A DNA stretch of 64,000 nt from Azospirillum formosense (GTDB taxonomy: Bacteria; Pseudomonadota; Alphaproteobacteria; Azospirillales; Azospirillaceae). Below the pieces are notes generated by a model. It saw only the letters and a program-made list of their open reading frames with translations. It made no database searches and was not told the DNA's origin. Every line of letters starts with the position of its first letter. Positions within the stretch are counted from its first letter, which is position 1. The stretch spans positions 1,162,001 to 1,226,000 of the forward strand of contig NZ_CP159403.1 of assembly GCF_040500525.1 (NCBI RefSeq), written 5' to 3'. Both the position numbers and the translations under genes were made by a program. Shown piece after piece: positions 37,864 to 46,846 of the stretch.

Positions 37864-38154
37864 TCAATTGCCAGACGGCCCGCCACCGACCACCCGCCCG
37901 TTTTCGAGATGGGCCGGGGTGTAGGGCGTGTGCGGCGCGACCCCGCTGGTCAGCGCGACCGAGCCCAGGGTCACCGCCATCGCCGCCACCCCGGCGAAGA
38001 CCAGCCAGGGCCAGGGCGCCGTCGCCCACCACGGCGCCGGTCTGTGCGCCTCCTCGGCCTCGCGGCGCCGCCGCTCGACGACGAGCACGTACAGGGCGTA
38101 GCCGACCGTGGGCAGGACCAGGGGCAGGATGACTGTCAGGAAGATCCGCAGCAC
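37864..38154 (-). CDS. DUF6111 family small membrane protein
   Basis: 96-residue protein from a GTG start with two hydrophobic helices, FLTVILPLVLPTVGYALYVLVVE and WPWLVFAGVAAMAVTLGSVAL. It has a basic stretch between them and a C-terminal APHTPYTPAHLENGRVVGG tail. The pattern matches DUF6111, found in alphaproteobacteria between the Nudix and CCA-enzyme genes. The upstream open frame overlaps the Nudix gene out of frame and is not used. No function is known. Confidence 0.75.
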   Translation of the reverse strand: MLRIFLTVILPLVLPTVGYALYVLVVERRRREAEEAHRPAPWWATAPWPWLVFAGVAAMAVTLGSVALTSGVAPHTPYTPAHLENGRVVGGGPSGN

Positions 38155-38164
38155 CGCGCCCGCC

Positions 38165-38839
38165 TTACGATGATCCGCCGGCGGGCACGTCGCCCAGGCG
38201 GTCGCTCCCCCGGCCGTCACACCCCAGCCCCTCGGCGCGCAGGACATCGCAGAGATTCGCCAGCATCCCCGCCGTCGCCCCCCAGATGAAGCGCTGCTGG
38301 TAGGGGAAGGCGTAGAAATAGCGCTGGGCACCCTGGAATTCGCGGCTGTGGCGCTGCGGGTTGGTCGGGTCGAGGATGGCGGCCAGCGGCACCTCGAACA
38401 CCTCCGCCACCTCGGTCGGGTCGGGGGTCACCTGGAAAGGCGGGCGCACCAGCCCGACCACCGGAGTCACCCGGAAGCCGGTGCGCGTCACGTAGGTGTC
38501 GAGCCGCCCCAGCACCTCGATGCGGTCGCGCCCCAGCCCGATCTCCTCCTCGGTCTCGCGCAGGGCGGTGTCCTCCGGATCGCGGTCGTCGCTCTCCATC
38601 CGCCCGCCGGGGAAGCTGATTTGCCCGGCGTGGGCGGTCAGGTTGGCGGTGCGTTGGGTGAAGATGACCGTCAGCTCCTCCGGACGGTCGACCAGCGGCA
38701 CCAGGACGGCGGCCTCCCGCAGCTTTCCCTGGGAGGGTTCGAAACCGGGATTCAGATCGTGGTCGCCGCGCACCTTGGCCGGGCGCAGGCCGGCGGCGGC
38801 GCTTCCCGGGAAACGCTTGCGTACGTCGTCGAGACTCAC
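38165..38839 (-). CDS. CoA pyrophosphatase (Nudix hydrolase)
   Basis: Hydrolyses coenzyme A derivatives to phosphopantetheine and 3-prime,5-prime-ADP, in the NudL/CoA-specific Nudix group. It has 224 residues from a GTG that overlaps the DUF1285 stop (GTGA). The Nudix box is GGRMESDDRDPEDTALRETE followed by EEIGL. The preceding TANLTAHAGQISFPGG is the CoA-specific signature (UPF0035). The C-terminal YFYAFPYQQRFIWGATAGMLANLCDVL is also typical. Translational coupling with the DUF1285 gene suggests joint expression. Confidence 0.92.
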   Translation of the reverse strand: MSLDDVRKRFPGSAAAGLRPAKVRGDHDLNPGFEPSQGKLREAAVLVPLVDRPEELTVIFTQRTANLTAHAGQISFPGGRMESDDRDPEDTALRETEEEIGLGRDRIEVLGRLDTYVTRTGFRVTPVVGLVRPPFQVTPDPTEVAEVFEVPLAAILDPTNPQRHSREFQGAQRYFYAFPYQQRFIWGATAGMLANLCDVLRAEGLGCDGRGSDRLGDVPAGGSS

Positions 38840-39432
38840 CCGCCAGGCAGCCTGCCCAGCACGAAGAAGACCTTCTTGCTCCATACCCCCACCTCAGCCT
38901 CACCATCATGGCCGCGCGTGTCGGCCCGGTCCACCATTTCGTAGTAGACCGACCGGAGAATTCGCGCTTCGAGCCCGTTTCTTATGAGGATATAGGGCGT
39001 CGGTTCGCCATTTTCAGGATTGTGGACGACCCTGATCGGATGATCCGGCCCGCATTCGACCCATTCGTCTAAATTTGTACGGAAAGACAGGGTCTGTTCG
39101 TCTCCGTTTCCGCTTGCGGCCATTTCCACGGCGACGAACGGCGTGTCCTCGACCACGATCCGCCCGCGCTCGACCGGCGTGACCAGCCAGAAGTCGCCCG
39201 CCTCGTCCCGCCGCAGGACGGTGGCGAACAGCTTGACCAGCTCGATCCGCCGGATCGGGTCGCCCTCGTGGAACCAAGTGCCGTCGCGGGCGATGCGGAT
39301 GTCGAACCGCTGCTCCCTTGCGGTCAGGGGAAGCGAGGGGTGCGGGCTTTCGACGTTTCCCCCAGCTGTCGCCCTACCCGGGCGCGTTTCATTTGGGCGC
39401 TTGTCATTCGCCCCGTCATTGCCGACCTTCAT
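38836..39432 (-). CDS. DUF1285 domain-containing protein
   Basis: 198-residue protein of the DUF1285 family. The conserved region starts at about residue 40: RFDIRIARDGTWFHEGDPIRRIELVKLFATVLRRDEAGDFWLVTPVE. It continues to VVHNPENGEPTPYILIRNGLEARILRSVYYEMVD. The ATG at 39432 is used; the open frame upstream runs antisense into the MoxR gene and lacks family similarity. Function is unknown, but the gene is regularly next to the Nudix and CCA-enzyme genes in alphaproteobacteria, as here. Confidence 0.88.
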   Translation of the reverse strand: MKVGNDGANDKRPNETRPGRATAGGNVESPHPSLPLTAREQRFDIRIARDGTWFHEGDPIRRIELVKLFATVLRRDEAGDFWLVTPVERGRIVVEDTPFVAVEMAASGNGDEQTLSFRTNLDEWVECGPDHPIRVVHNPENGEPTPYILIRNGLEARILRSVYYEMVDRADTRGHDGEAEVGVWSKKVFFVLGRLPGG

Positions 39433-39561
39433 CGCTAGCCTTCTCGTCTTTTTCGGGCCTGAGGGGCACAGAGGGAACTGGCCGCGCAACGCAATTTCGC
39501 CATACTCGTCACATAGGTCCGGATTGGCGGATTTGCCACGATGGCCGTTTCGACCTTCAGT

Positions 39562-39600
39562 GGTCATTGTTTGGGCGGTCATTGTTTGGGCGGTCATGGT
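39562..39600 (+). repeat. 15-bp tandem repeat before the MoxR gene
   Basis: GGTCATTGTTTGGGC occurs at 39562-39576 and again at 39577-39591, followed by a partial third copy GGTCATGGTT. It lies in the 205-base divergent region between DUF1285 and MoxR. It may be a recent slip duplication or a pair of regulator sites. Confidence 0.7.
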
Positions 39601-39637
39601 TGCCCATCGGGTGCATGGTCTTAACGGGAGCAGAGAC

Positions 39638-40669
39638 GTGAGCGCAATCGACGCCGCTAATCCTAGCCAGGGCTTTCCCACCGGCGAGAACCCGCACCAG
39701 CTCATGGCGGAGATCGAGGCGCTGGGCGGCCGGCTGACCCACGTCCGCGACCGCATCGGCCGGATCATCTTCGGCCAGCAGGAGGTCATCGACCTCACGC
39801 TGATCACGCTCCTGGCCGGCGGCCACGTGCTGCTGATCGGCGTGCCCGGCCTCGCCAAGACGCGGCTGGTCGAGACGCTGGGCACCGTGCTGGGCCTCGC
39901 CGAGAAGCGCATCCAGTGCACGCCCGATCTGATGCCCGCCGATATCCTGGGGTCGGAGGTGCTGGAGGAAAACGAGCAGGGGCGCCGCTCCTTCCGCTTC
40001 CTTCCGGGGCCGGTGTTCAGCCAGCTCCTGATGGCCGACGAGATCAACCGCGCCAGCCCGCGCACCCAGTCCGCCCTGCTCCAGGCGATGCAGGAACGGC
40101 GCGTGTCGGTCGCCGGCCAGTACCACGCCCTGCCCCAGCCCTTCCACGTTCTGGCCACCCAGAACCCGCTGGAGCAGGAAGGCACCTACCCGCTGCCGGA
40201 AGCCCAGCTCGACCGCTTCCTGATGCAGATCGACGTCGATTACCCCGACCGCGACGCCGAGCGGCGGATGATGATCGCCACCACCGGCGCGGCCGACGAA
40301 CAGGCGGTGACGGTGCTCTCCCCCGCCGACCTCCAGGCAGCCCAGCGTCTGGTCCGCCGCGTGCCGGTCAGCGAGGGGGTGGTCGACGGCATCCTCGACC
40401 TCGTGCGGCGGGGCCGTCCGGAAGCGACCGACCTGCCCGAGGTGCAGCGCCATGTCGCCTGGGGTCCCGGCCCGCGCGCCAGCCAGGCGCTGATGCTTGC
40501 CGCCCGCGCCCGCGCGGTGCTGGACGGGCGGCTGGCGCCGTCGCTGGACGACGTGGTGGCCCTGGCCAAACCCGTGCTGCGCCACCGCATGGCGCTGAAC
40601 TTCGCGGCGCGGGCGGACGGGATCACGCTGGACGACATCATCAACCGCCTCTGCGCCCCGCTGTCGTAA
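39638..40669 (+). CDS. MoxR-family AAA+ ATPase
   Basis: Chaperone-like AAA+ ATPase of 343 residues from a GTG preceded by GGGAGCAGAG. It has Walker A GVPGLAKTRLVE, Walker B QLLMADEINRASPRTQSALL, sensor 1 ATQNPLEQEGTYPLPEAQLDRFL and the C-terminal lid domain. MoxR proteins work with DUF58 and VWA-type proteins to mature or insert metals into periplasmic and membrane complexes. The next three genes are exactly such partners. Upstream in-frame starts exist, but the GTG has the best ribosome-binding site. Confidence 0.93.
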   Translation: MSAIDAANPSQGFPTGENPHQLMAEIEALGGRLTHVRDRIGRIIFGQQEVIDLTLITLLAGGHVLLIGVPGLAKTRLVETLGTVLGLAEKRIQCTPDLMPADILGSEVLEENEQGRRSFRFLPGPVFSQLLMADEINRASPRTQSALLQAMQERRVSVAGQYHALPQPFHVLATQNPLEQEGTYPLPEAQLDRFLMQIDVDYPDRDAERRMMIATTGAADEQAVTVLSPADLQAAQRLVRRVPVSEGVVDGILDLVRRGRPEATDLPEVQRHVAWGPGPRASQALMLAARARAVLDGRLAPSLDDVVALAKPVLRHRMALNFAARADGITLDDIINRLCAPLS

Positions 40670-40679
40670 GGACCCGCCG

Positions 40680-41579
40680 ATGGCCAGTCCCACCCTCGGC
40701 GCCACCACCCTGCGGGCGCAGCAGCGCGCGGAGGGCTTGGCCGCCACCCTGCCGCCGCTTCTGGTCGCGGCGGAGCGCGTCGCCTCCACGGTGGCGCAGG
40801 GCGTCCATGGACGGCGCCGCGTCGGGCTGGGCGAGACCTTCTGGCAGTTCCGCCGCTACCAGCCGGGGGACTCCCCGCAGATGATCGACTGGCGGCAGTC
40901 CGGCAAGACCCAGCCCGTCTATGTGCGCGAGAACGAGTGGGAGGCCGCCCAGACCGTCTGGCTGTGGCGCGACCGCTCGCCCTCCATGGACTACCGCTCG
41001 GTCAACGGCCTGCCGACGAAGCGGGAGCGCGCCGACCTGCTGACCCTCGCCACCGCGGTGCTTCTGGTGCGCGGGGGCGAGCGGGTCGGCCTGCTCAACT
41101 CCGGCCAGCGCCCGGACCACGGCAAGTTCGCCCTGAACCGCATGGCCGGCCAGATGACCGACCCGCGCAACGCCCATTCCCCCGACGCGCTGCCGCAGCC
41201 CGAGCCCCTGCCACGCCACGCCCAGGTGGTCCTGGTCGGCGACCTGCTGTCGCCGCTGCCGGAGATCCACGCCACCGTGTCGGCGCTCACCGGACGCGGC
41301 GTGCGCGGCCACCTGCTGCAGATCCTCGACCCGGCGGAGGAGACCCTGCCCTACGAGGGCCGCGTCGAGTTCGAAGGCTTCGAAGGCGAGGAGGAGCTGC
41401 TGGTGCCGCGGGTCGAGGCGGTGCGCGAGACCTACCTGGAGCGGCTGCGCGCCCACCAGGACGGTCTCGACGCCCTGGCCCGCACCGCCGGCTGGACCTA
41501 CGCCGTTCACCGCACCGACCGGCCGCCCCAGACCGCCCTGCTCGGTCTGTGGGGCGCCCTGGCGCGCGAGGCGGTTTAG
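40680..41579 (+). CDS. DUF58 domain-containing protein
   Basis: 299-residue MoxR partner. The signature block is HGRRRVGLGETFWQFRRYQPGDSPQMIDWR, which precedes a VWA-like fold with RDRSPSMDYRS where the metal-site DxSxS motif would be. It continues to a RGHLLQILDPAEETLPYEGRVEF strand region. Ten bases separate it from the MoxR stop, so they are co-transcribed. DUF58 proteins are predicted to bind substrates for the AAA+ partner; the client of this system is unknown. Confidence 0.9.
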   Translation: MASPTLGATTLRAQQRAEGLAATLPPLLVAAERVASTVAQGVHGRRRVGLGETFWQFRRYQPGDSPQMIDWRQSGKTQPVYVRENEWEAAQTVWLWRDRSPSMDYRSVNGLPTKRERADLLTLATAVLLVRGGERVGLLNSGQRPDHGKFALNRMAGQMTDPRNAHSPDALPQPEPLPRHAQVVLVGDLLSPLPEIHATVSALTGRGVRGHLLQILDPAEETLPYEGRVEFEGFEGEEELLVPRVEAVRETYLERLRAHQDGLDALARTAGWTYAVHRTDRPPQTALLGLWGALAREAV

Positions 41580-41598
41580 GTGGGGCGGACGCCCTCAA

Positions 41599-41697
41599 CC
41601 CCCTCCCTAACCCTCCCCCGCTGCGCGGGAGAGGGAATCGTGGGCATCGCCGCACCCGTTCCCTCCACCTCGAAGAGGGGGAGGGTTAGGGAGGGGG
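41599..41697. repeat. REP-like element with 21-bp perfect inverted arms
   Basis: The gap between the DUF58 and DUF4159 genes holds a C-rich arm (41599-41619) whose exact reverse complement is at 41677-41697, with 57 bases between. The arms have the CCCTCCCTAACCC/GGGTTAGGGAGGG core. This kind of intergenic palindrome is frequent in Azospirillum-like genomes. It probably forms a transcript hairpin between operon genes and may also be a mobile REP-type unit. Confidence 0.75.
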
Positions 41698-41747
41698 CCG
41701 GCCCACTGAATCGCCATACCTATCATCCTCCAACAGCGTAGACGCCG

Positions 41748-44483
41748 ATGCTGGGTTTCGGACCGATCGCCTTTGCCGTTCCGTGGGTGCTGGCCGCCCT
41801 GGCCGTCCTTCCGGTGCTGTGGTGGCTGCTGCGCGTCACGCCGCCGGCCCCGCGGGTCGTGCGCTTTCCCGCCATCCGGCTGCTGCGCGACCTGACGGCG
41901 CGGGAGGAAACCCCCGCCCGCACCCCGCTGTGGCTGCTGATCCTGCGCCTGATCGTCGCCGCGCTGCTGATCCTGGCGCTGGCCGGGCCGCTGCTGAACC
42001 CGCGCGCCGCCCTTCCGGGCAGCGGTCCGCTTCTGCTTCTGGTCGACAACGGCTGGGCGTCGGGCCGCGACTGGACGAGCCGCCGCGCCGCCCTGGAGGA
42101 GCTGGTGTCGCAGGCGGAGCGGCAGAACCGCCCGGTCGTCCTGTTGCCGACCGCCCGGCCCGCCGGGGGCGAGGCGGTGAAGGCCAGCCCGCCCCTGCCC
42201 GCCTCGGAAGCCCGCCGCCTGATCCAGGCGCTGGAGCCGCACCCCTGGCCGACCGACCGCGCCGGCGCGCTGGAGGCGGTGCGCGGGCTCGCCGCGCGCG
42301 GCTCCGCCCACACCGTCTGGCTGTCGGACGGCGTCGGCGACCGCGCCGCCCGCGGCCTCGCCGAGACGCTGCAGCGCATGGGTTCCCTGGAGATCCTCGA
42401 CGATTCCGCGGAGAAGCCGCCCCACCTGCTGCTTCCCCCCTCTTCGGAGGGCGCCGGTCTGACGGCCCGCGTGGTGCGCGCCGACGCGTCCCGCCCGGAA
42501 AGCGTCACCGTGCGCCTGTCCGGCGCCGACGGCCGCCTGCTGACCCGCCAGCCCGTCGCCTTCGAGGCGGGGCAGCTCACCCGCGAGGTCCGCTTCGAGG
42601 TGCCGGCGGAGCTGCGCAACGACGCCGCCAGCCTGCGCGTGGAGAACGACACCACCGCCGGGGCCACCGTCCTGCTCGACGAGCGCTGGCGGCGCCGGCC
42701 GGTCGGGCTGGCCTCGGGCCGCGCCAACGGCGAGAACCAGCCGCTGCTGTCCGACCTGCACTATCTGGAACGGGCGCTGGCCCCCTACAACGAGGTGCGC
42801 CGCGGCGAGCCGGACGAGCTCCTCAAGCGCGACTTGGCCGTGCTGGTGCTGTCGGACATCGGCGCCCTGACCGGGCAGGAGGCCCAGACCATCGAGGACT
42901 GGGTGCGCAAGGGCGGCGTGCTGCTGCGCTTCGCCGGGCCGCGGCTGGCCCAGAACCCCGACCGTCTGGTCCCGGTGCGGCTGCGGCTGGGCGACCGGGC
43001 CCTGGGCGGCGCCCTGTCCTGGTCGGAGCCGGCGAAGCTCCAGCCCTTCGACGGCCGCAGTCCCTTCGCCGGCCTGCACATCCCCGACGACGTCGCCGTG
43101 TCGCGCCAAGTGCTGGCCGAGCCGGCGCTGGACCTCGCCGACCGCACCTGGGCGCGGCTCCAGGACGGCACGCCCCTGGTCACCTCGGAAAAGCGCGGAG
43201 ACGGCTACATCGTGCTCGTCCACACCACCGCCAGCCCGGAATGGTCCAACCTGCCGATGTCCGGCCTGTTCGTCGATATGCTGCGCCGTCTGGTGACGCT
43301 GAGCGGCGGCGTCGCCGGGGGCGCCCACGGCGGCACGCTGGAGCCGCTGGAGGTGCTGGACGGCTTCGGCCGGCTGGTGCCGCCGCCGGCCGCCGCCTTC
43401 CCCATCGCCGGGGACGCCGGCGCCGACGTGATCGGCCCGCGCCACCCGCCGGGCTTCTACGGCACCGAGGAGGCCCGCCGCGCCCTGAACCTGACCGCCA
43501 CGCTGACGCGGATCGAGCCGCTGGGCGCCATGCCCGGCGGGGTCGCCCGCGGCCCCTACGGCACGCGGGGCGAGGTGGCGCTGAAGCCGGCGCTTCTCGG
43601 CATCGCGCTGACGCTCGCCATGATCGACCTGCTGATCGCCCTGATGCTGCGCGGTCTGCTCGGCGGCTTGCGGTTCGGCGGCAAGCGCCGCCGCGCCGGA
43701 GCCGCCGCCGCGGTCCTGCTGACGCTGGGCGCGGCGCTTCCCATGGCCGCGGTGCCCTGGTCCCCCGCCCGCGCCGACGACGCGCAGTCGACCAAGGTGA
43801 CGGCGGAAACCTACCTCGCCTATGTGCGCACCGGGGACGGCACGGTGGACGACACCTCGCGCGCCGGGCTCGAAAGCCTCGTGGATGTGCTGACCCGCCG
43901 CACCGCGGTCGAGGCCGCCGGGGCGGTGGGCGTCGATCCGGAAAGCGACGAGCTGGCCTTCTACCCGCTGCTCTACTGGCCGGTGTCCGGCGGGCAGCGC
44001 GCGCTGAGCGACCACGCCCGCGCCCGGCTGAACGAGTACATGCGCAACGGCGGCACCATCCTGTTCGACACGCGCGACCAGTCGGCGGGTGCCGTCGGCG
44101 GCAATCAGGCGCTCCAGGGCATGGTGCAGGGGCTGGACATCCCGCCGCTGGCCTTGGTCCCGCCCGACCATGTTCTGACCAAGTCCTTCTACCTGCTGAA
44201 CGATTTCCCCGGCCGCTACAACGGCGGCAATTTGTGGATCGAGGCGCGCGAGGGCCGCGCCAACGACGGCGTGTCCCCTGTGCTGATCGGCGGCAACGAC
44301 TGGGCCGCCGCCTGGGCGGCGAACCGCAACGGCCAGCCGCTCTACGCCGTCGTCCCCGGCGGCGAGCGGCAGCGCGAGATGGCCTACCGGTTCGGCGTCA
44401 ACCTCGTCATGTACGCGCTGACCGGCAACTACAAGGCCGATCAGGTCCATGTGCCCGCGATCCTTGAGAGGCTCGGCCAGTGA
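41748..44483 (+). CDS. DUF4159 domain-containing membrane protein with BatA-like N-terminus
   Basis: 911-residue protein. The N-terminal 90 residues form a BatA-type two-helix membrane anchor (FAVPWVLAALAVLPVLWWLLRV and LRLIVAALLILALAGPLL). A VWA-like region follows (LLLLVDNGWASGRDWTSR). Two more membrane helices lie near residues 610-665. The C-terminal part is DUF4159 (YLAYVRTGDGTVDDTSRAGLESL, then YPLLYWPVSGG and GGTILFDTRD), resembling a glutamine-amidotransferase fold. It is third in the MoxR operon; its stop overlaps the next start by four bases. Confidence 0.9.
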   Translation: MLGFGPIAFAVPWVLAALAVLPVLWWLLRVTPPAPRVVRFPAIRLLRDLTAREETPARTPLWLLILRLIVAALLILALAGPLLNPRAALPGSGPLLLLVDNGWASGRDWTSRRAALEELVSQAERQNRPVVLLPTARPAGGEAVKASPPLPASEARRLIQALEPHPWPTDRAGALEAVRGLAARGSAHTVWLSDGVGDRAARGLAETLQRMGSLEILDDSAEKPPHLLLPPSSEGAGLTARVVRADASRPESVTVRLSGADGRLLTRQPVAFEAGQLTREVRFEVPAELRNDAASLRVENDTTAGATVLLDERWRRRPVGLASGRANGENQPLLSDLHYLERALAPYNEVRRGEPDELLKRDLAVLVLSDIGALTGQEAQTIEDWVRKGGVLLRFAGPRLAQNPDRLVPVRLRLGDRALGGALSWSEPAKLQPFDGRSPFAGLHIPDDVAVSRQVLAEPALDLADRTWARLQDGTPLVTSEKRGDGYIVLVHTTASPEWSNLPMSGLFVDMLRRLVTLSGGVAGGAHGGTLEPLEVLDGFGRLVPPPAAAFPIAGDAGADVIGPRHPPGFYGTEEARRALNLTATLTRIEPLGAMPGGVARGPYGTRGEVALKPALLGIALTLAMIDLLIALMLRGLLGGLRFGGKRRRAGAAAAVLLTLGAALPMAAVPWSPARADDAQSTKVTAETYLAYVRTGDGTVDDTSRAGLESLVDVLTRRTAVEAAGAVGVDPESDELAFYPLLYWPVSGGQRALSDHARARLNEYMRNGGTILFDTRDQSAGAVGGNQALQGMVQGLDIPPLALVPPDHVLTKSFYLLNDFPGRYNGGNLWIEAREGRANDGVSPVLIGGNDWAAAWAANRNGQPLYAVVPGGERQREMAYRFGVNLVMYALTGNYKADQVHVPAILERLGQ

Positions 44484-46579
44484 CCCTGCTTGACGGAACC
44501 TCCATCGCTCTGGCGCCGCTGCTGCCCTGGGTCTTCCTGGTGCCGCTGTTGGTGGTGGCTCTGGCGATCCTGGCGCTGGCCGTCTTCCGCCGGGCGCGCG
44601 GCGTCTGGCTGCGCGCCCTGGCGGTGGCGGTGCTGGCGCTCGCGCTGATCAACCCGTCGCTGGTGCAGGAGAAGCGGGAGCCGATCAAGGACGTGGCGGT
44701 GGTGGTGCTCGACGCTTCGCCCAGCCAGAACATCGGCGACCGCCGCGCCCGCGCCGAGGCCGAGCTGGAGCGCCTGACCGAGCGGCTGAAGGCCTTCGAC
44801 GACCTGGAACTGCGGGTGGTCCGCGCCGGCGACGCCGAATCCGGCGCCACCGCCATCAACGAGACGCACCTGTTCGACGCGCTGAACCGCGCCATGGCCG
44901 ACGTGCCGCGCCGCCGCATGGCCGGAGCGGTGCTGATCACCGACGGGCAGGTCCACGACGTTCCGGAGAACCTCGCCCGGCTGGCCGAGATCGGCCCGGT
45001 GCACACGCTGCTGACCGGCAACCGCGACGAGGGCGACCGCCGTCTGGCCATTGTCCAGGCGCCGGCCTACGGCCTCGTCGGCAAGCCGGTGGAGCTGACC
45101 ATCCGCGTGGACGACATGCCGCGCCGCCAATCGGCCGACGCGGCGGTGACGCTGCGCCAGGACGGCGGGCCGCCGCGCACCATCCGCGTGCCCGTGGGCC
45201 AGGACTTCCACATGGAACTGCCGGTCAACCACGGCGGCCAGAACGTGCTGGAGATGGAGGTCGAGGCGGCGCGGCAGGAGCTGACGCTCGCCAACAACCG
45301 CACCGCCGTGGTGGTGAACGGGGTGCGCGACCGCCTGCGCGTCCTGCTTGTGTCCGGCGAGCCGCACGCCGGCGAGCGGACGTGGCGCAACCTGCTGAAG
45401 GCCGACCCGTCGGTCGATCTCGTCCACTTCACCATCCTGCGCCCGCCGGAGAAGCAGGACGGCACGCCGATCCGCGAGCTGTCGCTGATCGCCTTCCCGA
45501 TCCGCGAGCTGTTCGAGATCAAGCTGGACGAGTTCGACCTGATCATCTTCGACCGCTACCGCCGACGCGGCGTGCTGCCGCAGATGTATCTGGAGAACAT
45601 CGCCGAGTACGTGCAGAAGGGCGGGGCCCTGCTGGAGGCGTCCGGCCAGGGCTACGCCACGCCGCTGTCGCTGTTCCGCACGCCGCTGGGCCAGGTGATG
45701 CCGGCGGAGCCGACCGGTCAGGCCATCGACCGCCCCTTCAAGCCGACCGTGACGGAGGTCGGCCGCCGCCATCCGGTGACCGCCGGCCTGCCCGGCGACC
45801 GCCCGGACGGCGAGCCGAGCTGGGGCCGCTGGTTCCATCAGGTGGAAGTGGTGCCGGGCAACGGCGCGGTGGTGATGAACGGCGCCGACGACCGCCCGCT
45901 GCTGATCCTCGACCGCGTCGGCAAGGGCCGGGTGGCGCAGCTGGCGTCCGACCAGATGTGGCTGTGGAGCCGCGGCTTCGAGGGCGGCGGCCCGCAGGCC
46001 GAGCTTCTGCGCCGCCTCGCCCACTGGCTGATGAAGGAGCCGGAGCTGGAGGAGAACGACCTGCGCGCCCATGTGGACGGCAACCGCATCACGGTGGAGC
46101 GCCGCTCTCTGGAGCCCGACACGCGCAGCATCACCCTCACCACCCCCTCCGACGAAACCCGGACGCTGGAGATGACCGAGGACCGCACGGGCCGCGCCAG
46201 CGCCACAGTGGTCGCCGGCGAGCCGGGCATCTACCGCATCACCGACGGCGAGCGCACGGCCTTGGCGGTGGTGGGCGCCGTCAACCCGCCGGAACTGGCC
46301 GACGTGCGCTCCACGGGCGACCGCTTGTCGAGCGTCGCCGATGAGACCGGCGGCGGGGTGCATTGGATTTCCGACACGGAAGGCGGCGTGCGCCCTGGCA
46401 TCGACGTGCGCCGCACCCGCCCCGACCGGACGCAAACCGGCAACGACTGGGTCGGCCTGCGCGCCAACGGCGATTTCACGGTGACGGGGGTGTCCGAGGT
46501 GCCGTTGCTGCCGGTGGGCGCGGTGCTGGCGCTGGCGTTGGGCGCGCTGCTGATGGCATGGCGTCGCGAGGGCCGATAA
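44480..46579 (+). CDS. Membrane protein with VWA-like and glutamine-amidotransferase-like domains
   Basis: 699-residue last gene of the MoxR operon, from a GTG overlapping the preceding stop. It has two N-terminal membrane helices (LLPWVFLVPLLVVALAILALAVF and ALAVAVLALALINPSLV). A VWA-like segment follows (VAVVVLDASPSQNIGDRRARAE). A class I glutamine-amidotransferase-like (DUF1355) region covers about 290-520 (LLVSGEPHAGERTWRNLLKADPSVDLVHF, then LIIFDRYRRRG). There is one C-terminal helix (LPVGAVLALALGALLMAW). No catalytic cysteine triad is evident. It probably forms a membrane complex with the DUF4159 protein. Confidence 0.85.
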   Translation: MTLLDGTSIALAPLLPWVFLVPLLVVALAILALAVFRRARGVWLRALAVAVLALALINPSLVQEKREPIKDVAVVVLDASPSQNIGDRRARAEAELERLTERLKAFDDLELRVVRAGDAESGATAINETHLFDALNRAMADVPRRRMAGAVLITDGQVHDVPENLARLAEIGPVHTLLTGNRDEGDRRLAIVQAPAYGLVGKPVELTIRVDDMPRRQSADAAVTLRQDGGPPRTIRVPVGQDFHMELPVNHGGQNVLEMEVEAARQELTLANNRTAVVVNGVRDRLRVLLVSGEPHAGERTWRNLLKADPSVDLVHFTILRPPEKQDGTPIRELSLIAFPIRELFEIKLDEFDLIIFDRYRRRGVLPQMYLENIAEYVQKGGALLEASGQGYATPLSLFRTPLGQVMPAEPTGQAIDRPFKPTVTEVGRRHPVTAGLPGDRPDGEPSWGRWFHQVEVVPGNGAVVMNGADDRPLLILDRVGKGRVAQLASDQMWLWSRGFEGGGPQAELLRRLAHWLMKEPELEENDLRAHVDGNRITVERRSLEPDTRSITLTTPSDETRTLEMTEDRTGRASATVVAGEPGIYRITDGERTALAVVGAVNPPELADVRSTGDRLSSVADETGGGVHWISDTEGGVRPGIDVRRTRPDRTQTGNDWVGLRANGDFTVTGVSEVPLLPVGAVLALALGALLMAWRREGR

Positions 46580-46602
46580 GGGTCAACGAAGCTGTTGCAA
46601 TC

Positions 46603-46632
46603 GGGTCGGGTTTCCGCTTATGGTCCCGACCC
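46603..46632 (+). terminator. Hairpin after the MoxR operon
   Basis: GGGTCGGG (46603-46610) pairs with CCCGACCC (46625-46632) around a 14-nt loop, 23 bases after the last stop of the operon and before the tRNA gene. There is no T-run. It is a possible operon end. Confidence 0.45.
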
Positions 46633-46658
46633 TTCCGGCGCTGATCGCGCCGTTCGGT

Positions 46659-46733
46659 TGGGGCGTCGCCAAGCGGTAAGGCAGCGGTTTTTGGTACCGC
46701 CATTCCCAGGTTCGAATCCTGGCGCCCCAGCCA
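46659..46733 (+). tRNA. tRNA-Gln (anticodon UUG)
   Basis: A complete cloverleaf of 75 nt including CCA. The acceptor is TGGGGCG with CGCCCCA. The D-arm is GCCAAGCGGTAAGGC. The anticodon stem GCGGT/ACCGC surrounds loop TTTTGGT with anticodon TTG. The T-arm is CCAGG-TTCGAAT-CCTGG, followed by the discriminator G and an encoded CCA. A tyrosine integrase begins 113 bases later, so its 3 prime half is the likely integration target of the accessory region. Confidence 0.97.
46709..46733 (+). other. Putative attachment site in the tRNA-Gln 3 prime end
   Basis: Integrases of this type usually recombine in the T-arm and acceptor part of a tRNA gene. The adjacent integrase points away from the tRNA. 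I found no second copy of the tRNA 3 prime end up to 64000, so the far attachment site would be outside the window or lost. Confidence 0.35.
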
Positions 46734-46846
46734 ACATCCTCCTAAGTATTTCAATAGCTTAGCGTTTTCGGTTCGTCGCGGTCGGCGAAACCCGTGTGGT
46801 CCACAAAAGGGGCCACACGAAGGGCCGCATTCGCTCCCGAGGCGCT

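Noticed and set aside
41607-46435. Long minus-strand open frames opposite the DUF4159 and amidotransferase-like genes
   Set aside because: Shadow frames of the real plus-strand genes; composition is non-protein-like.
46796-46846. GTG start giving a longer integrase
   Set aside because: The ATG at 46847 gives the typical N-terminal sequence of this integrase group; the upstream part lacks similarity and lies close to the tRNA.
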